DNA of 51,295 nucleotides. Source: Alphaproteobacteria bacterium (lineage in GTDB: Bacteria; Pseudomonadota; Alphaproteobacteria; Rhizobiales; Hyphomicrobiaceae). The stretch's first letter is position 1. Each line of letters starts with the position of its first letter. The notes beneath the pieces are model-generated. The model saw nothing but the letters and a program-made list of their open reading frames with translations. It was not told the origin of the DNA and did not search any database. A program made the translations under genes and the position numbers. Shown in pieces: positions 50,057-51,295 of the stretch. Location of the stretch: assembly GCA_018819265.1 (NCBI GenBank), contig JAHJQI010000096.1:1-51295 (forward strand), in the 5' to 3' direction.

Positions 50057-51295
50057 ATGGGTGACGGAATTAGCGGTGTCGGTGTGGGTACACGAGCGCT
50101 GAACAAGCTCAGCCATACGAAAGTGGCAAAGCTAAAGGTTCCAGGCATCTATGAAGACGGAGGCGGTCTGCGTCTGATCGTCGGGGACAGGCTGAAGAAG
50201 CGCTGGGTTGTTCGCGTGACGATCAATGGAAAGCGCAAAGAGCGCGGCCTCGGTGGGTTCCCGACTGTCTCACTTGAGGAGGCCCGAAGATTGGCTGCTG
50301 AATTCCGAACCGCCGCGAAAGAGGGCCGTGATCTTGCTGTCGAGCGCCGACAGCAGAAGCGACGCGGTCAAGTGACGTTCGAAATAGCGTTCACTGCATT
50401 TTTCGAAAACCGCAAAAAGAGCCTTCGGAACGTAAAGCACATTCAGCAGTGGGAGAATACGATGCGCACGTATGTCTTCCCGCGCATCGGAAACCGACCT
50501 GTTGCCGAGATCGACGCTGGAGAAGTGATTAATGTGCTTTCACCGATCTGGTTCGAGAAAGAGGAAACGGCGCGCCGCTTACTGCAGCGCATGGAAGCGG
50601 TATTCCGGTCAGCTATTTTGCGTGGTCACCGCACGCTCGCTTCGCCCTGCATCGGTGTGACGGACGAACTGGGAGGGAAGCGGCGGGCTGCAAAACATCA
50701 TCCTTCACTACCCTGGAGAGTGGTGCCGGACTTCGTCCAGCAGCTCCGGGCGCGTGAAGCTTATACCTCGACCAAGCTCCGACTTGAGTTCCTAGTCCTT
50801 ACGGCCGCACGAAGTGGAGAGGTCAGAGAAGCGCCTTGGTCCGAAATCGATTTCGAAGACGAGAGGTGGAGCATTCCGGCGGGACGAATGCGCAAAACGG
50901 ACGAGCCCCATGCCGTTCCACTATCGTCGAGAGCACTCGAGATCCTGAGCGCGGCCAGAGAATTGACGAATGGTGAACTCGTTTTTCCCGCCCCTTCAGG
51001 AGGGCCACTTTCCGACATGACTTTCACCGAACTTCTTCGCGACATGGGCTATCGTGGCAAGGCGACTGCCCACGGTTTTCGATCTAGTTTTAAAGTCTGG
51101 GCCGCCGAAAAGGCCAAGGTTCGCGATGTGTGCAACGACAATTATGATGCTCGGTCGTATTGCCTCATCCAGACATGTTCCCGAACGCGCGTGTTGTTGC
51201 CTCATGAGAATGTTCCTGAGCCTGCCATTCCAATTCGTCTGCTATTTCAGTCGGTTCAAGATGGCCACTGTCGCGCGGAGCCCCCACAGAGCGCA
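50057..51295 (+). pseudogene. P4-type tyrosine integrase with replaced C-terminal end, open at the window edge
   Basis: 413 codons run from ATG 50057 to the window end without a stop. Residues 18-92 are the arm-binding domain of P4-like integrases (TKVAKLKVPGIYEDGGGLRL, RGLGGFPTVSLEEARRLAAE). The core-binding part follows (FFENRKKSLRNVKHIQQWEN). The catalytic domain has R252 in AARSGEVREAPW, K280 and the HGFR motif (H339, R342) with SSFKVWAAEKAKVRDV. After about residue 357 (near nt 51125) the sequence stops resembling the family. The second His/Trp and the Tyr nucleophile, expected within 35 residues, are absent. It lies 168 bp from tRNA-Ser, the usual integration site. It is probably inactive. 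Confidence 0.85.
51165..51295 (-). CDS. C-terminal end of an unidentified gene entering from the right
   Basis: On the minus strand a frame open to the window edge reads GHLEPTEIADELEWQAQEHS then HEATTRAFGNMSG and a TGA at 51165-51167. It is helical and acidic and looks protein-like, and lies exactly where the integrase homology fails. It may be the end of a gene that cut into the integrase, such as a transposase or plasmid gene. No family is recognised and the evidence is only its composition. Confidence 0.3.
   Translation of the reverse strand, partial: RSVGAPRDSGHLEPTEIADELEWQAQEHSHEATTRAFGNMSG

Overview
This is a GC-rich chromosomal window from an alphaproteobacterium, most likely of the order Hyphomicrobiales (a Hyphomicrobium-like lineage is my guess). 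The evidence is the order rplU-rpmA-GNAT-obgE-proB-proA-nadD-rsfS-rlmH, PhaR with divergent phbA/phbB, two BA14K-family proteins, rpmF divergent to a polyprenyl synthase, and a long acyl-CoA dehydrogenase of methylsuccinyl-CoA dehydrogenase (Mcd) type. No rRNA is present, so the genus cannot be fixed from the sequence.

Layout. 1-3804: a partial secreted protein, then a redox-flavoured minus-strand operon (secreted protein, thioredoxin-fold protein, small protein, redoxin, MOSC protein) divergent from a MarR regulator with a Cys/His-rich tail; a palindromic operator candidate lies between them. 4094-8628: hypothetical genes, dispersed repeats, two BA14K proteins, a glutamate-dehydrogenase-family enzyme and a small cytochrome c. 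8895-11871: polyhydroxybutyrate genes phbB, phbA and the divergent regulator phaR. 12056-26925: an EAL protein with a decayed GGDEF domain, rpmF, a polyprenyl synthase, ispG, mcd, a helix-hairpin-helix protein, a YihY membrane protein, an XRE regulator, an orphan TctC-type binding protein and a PBP-OmpA fusion. 27201-33071: a type I secretion ABC transporter and adaptor, an FAH-family enzyme and a VWA protein. 33455-39887: an 1108-residue membrane/coiled-coil protein of unknown function, a thiolase-like protein lacking a catalytic Cys, a Fur/Zur-type regulator and a coupled SDR. 40221-47981: the conserved housekeeping block (23S rRNA methylation, ribosome silencing, NAD synthesis, proline synthesis, ObgE, L27, L21). 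48344 to the end: a C45-like hydrolase, a 26-codon gene with a near-perfect Shine-Dalgarno sequence and its own terminator, tRNA-Ser(CGA), and a tyrosine integrase whose C-terminal end is replaced by unrelated sequence. This is the left edge of an integrated element that continues past the window.

Metabolic theme. phbA and phbB make acetoacetyl-CoA and 3-hydroxybutyryl-CoA, which feed both PHB storage and the ethylmalonyl-CoA pathway, to which mcd belongs. PhaR probably senses PHB. ispA and ispG serve isoprenoid synthesis.

Most unusual structure. Between the genes lies a family of short palindromes with CCAACA...TGTTGG-type stems around a GCAAGC centre. They occur alone, in tandem (periods 31, 36 and 38 bp, three to five copies), nested inside one another (47465-47669), and inserted into another dispersed repeat (11953-11986 compared with 33303-33420). 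Related arrays keep the same core while the outer stem changes on both arms. This looks like a small, self-nesting, possibly mobile repeat family and is the best candidate here for an undescribed system.
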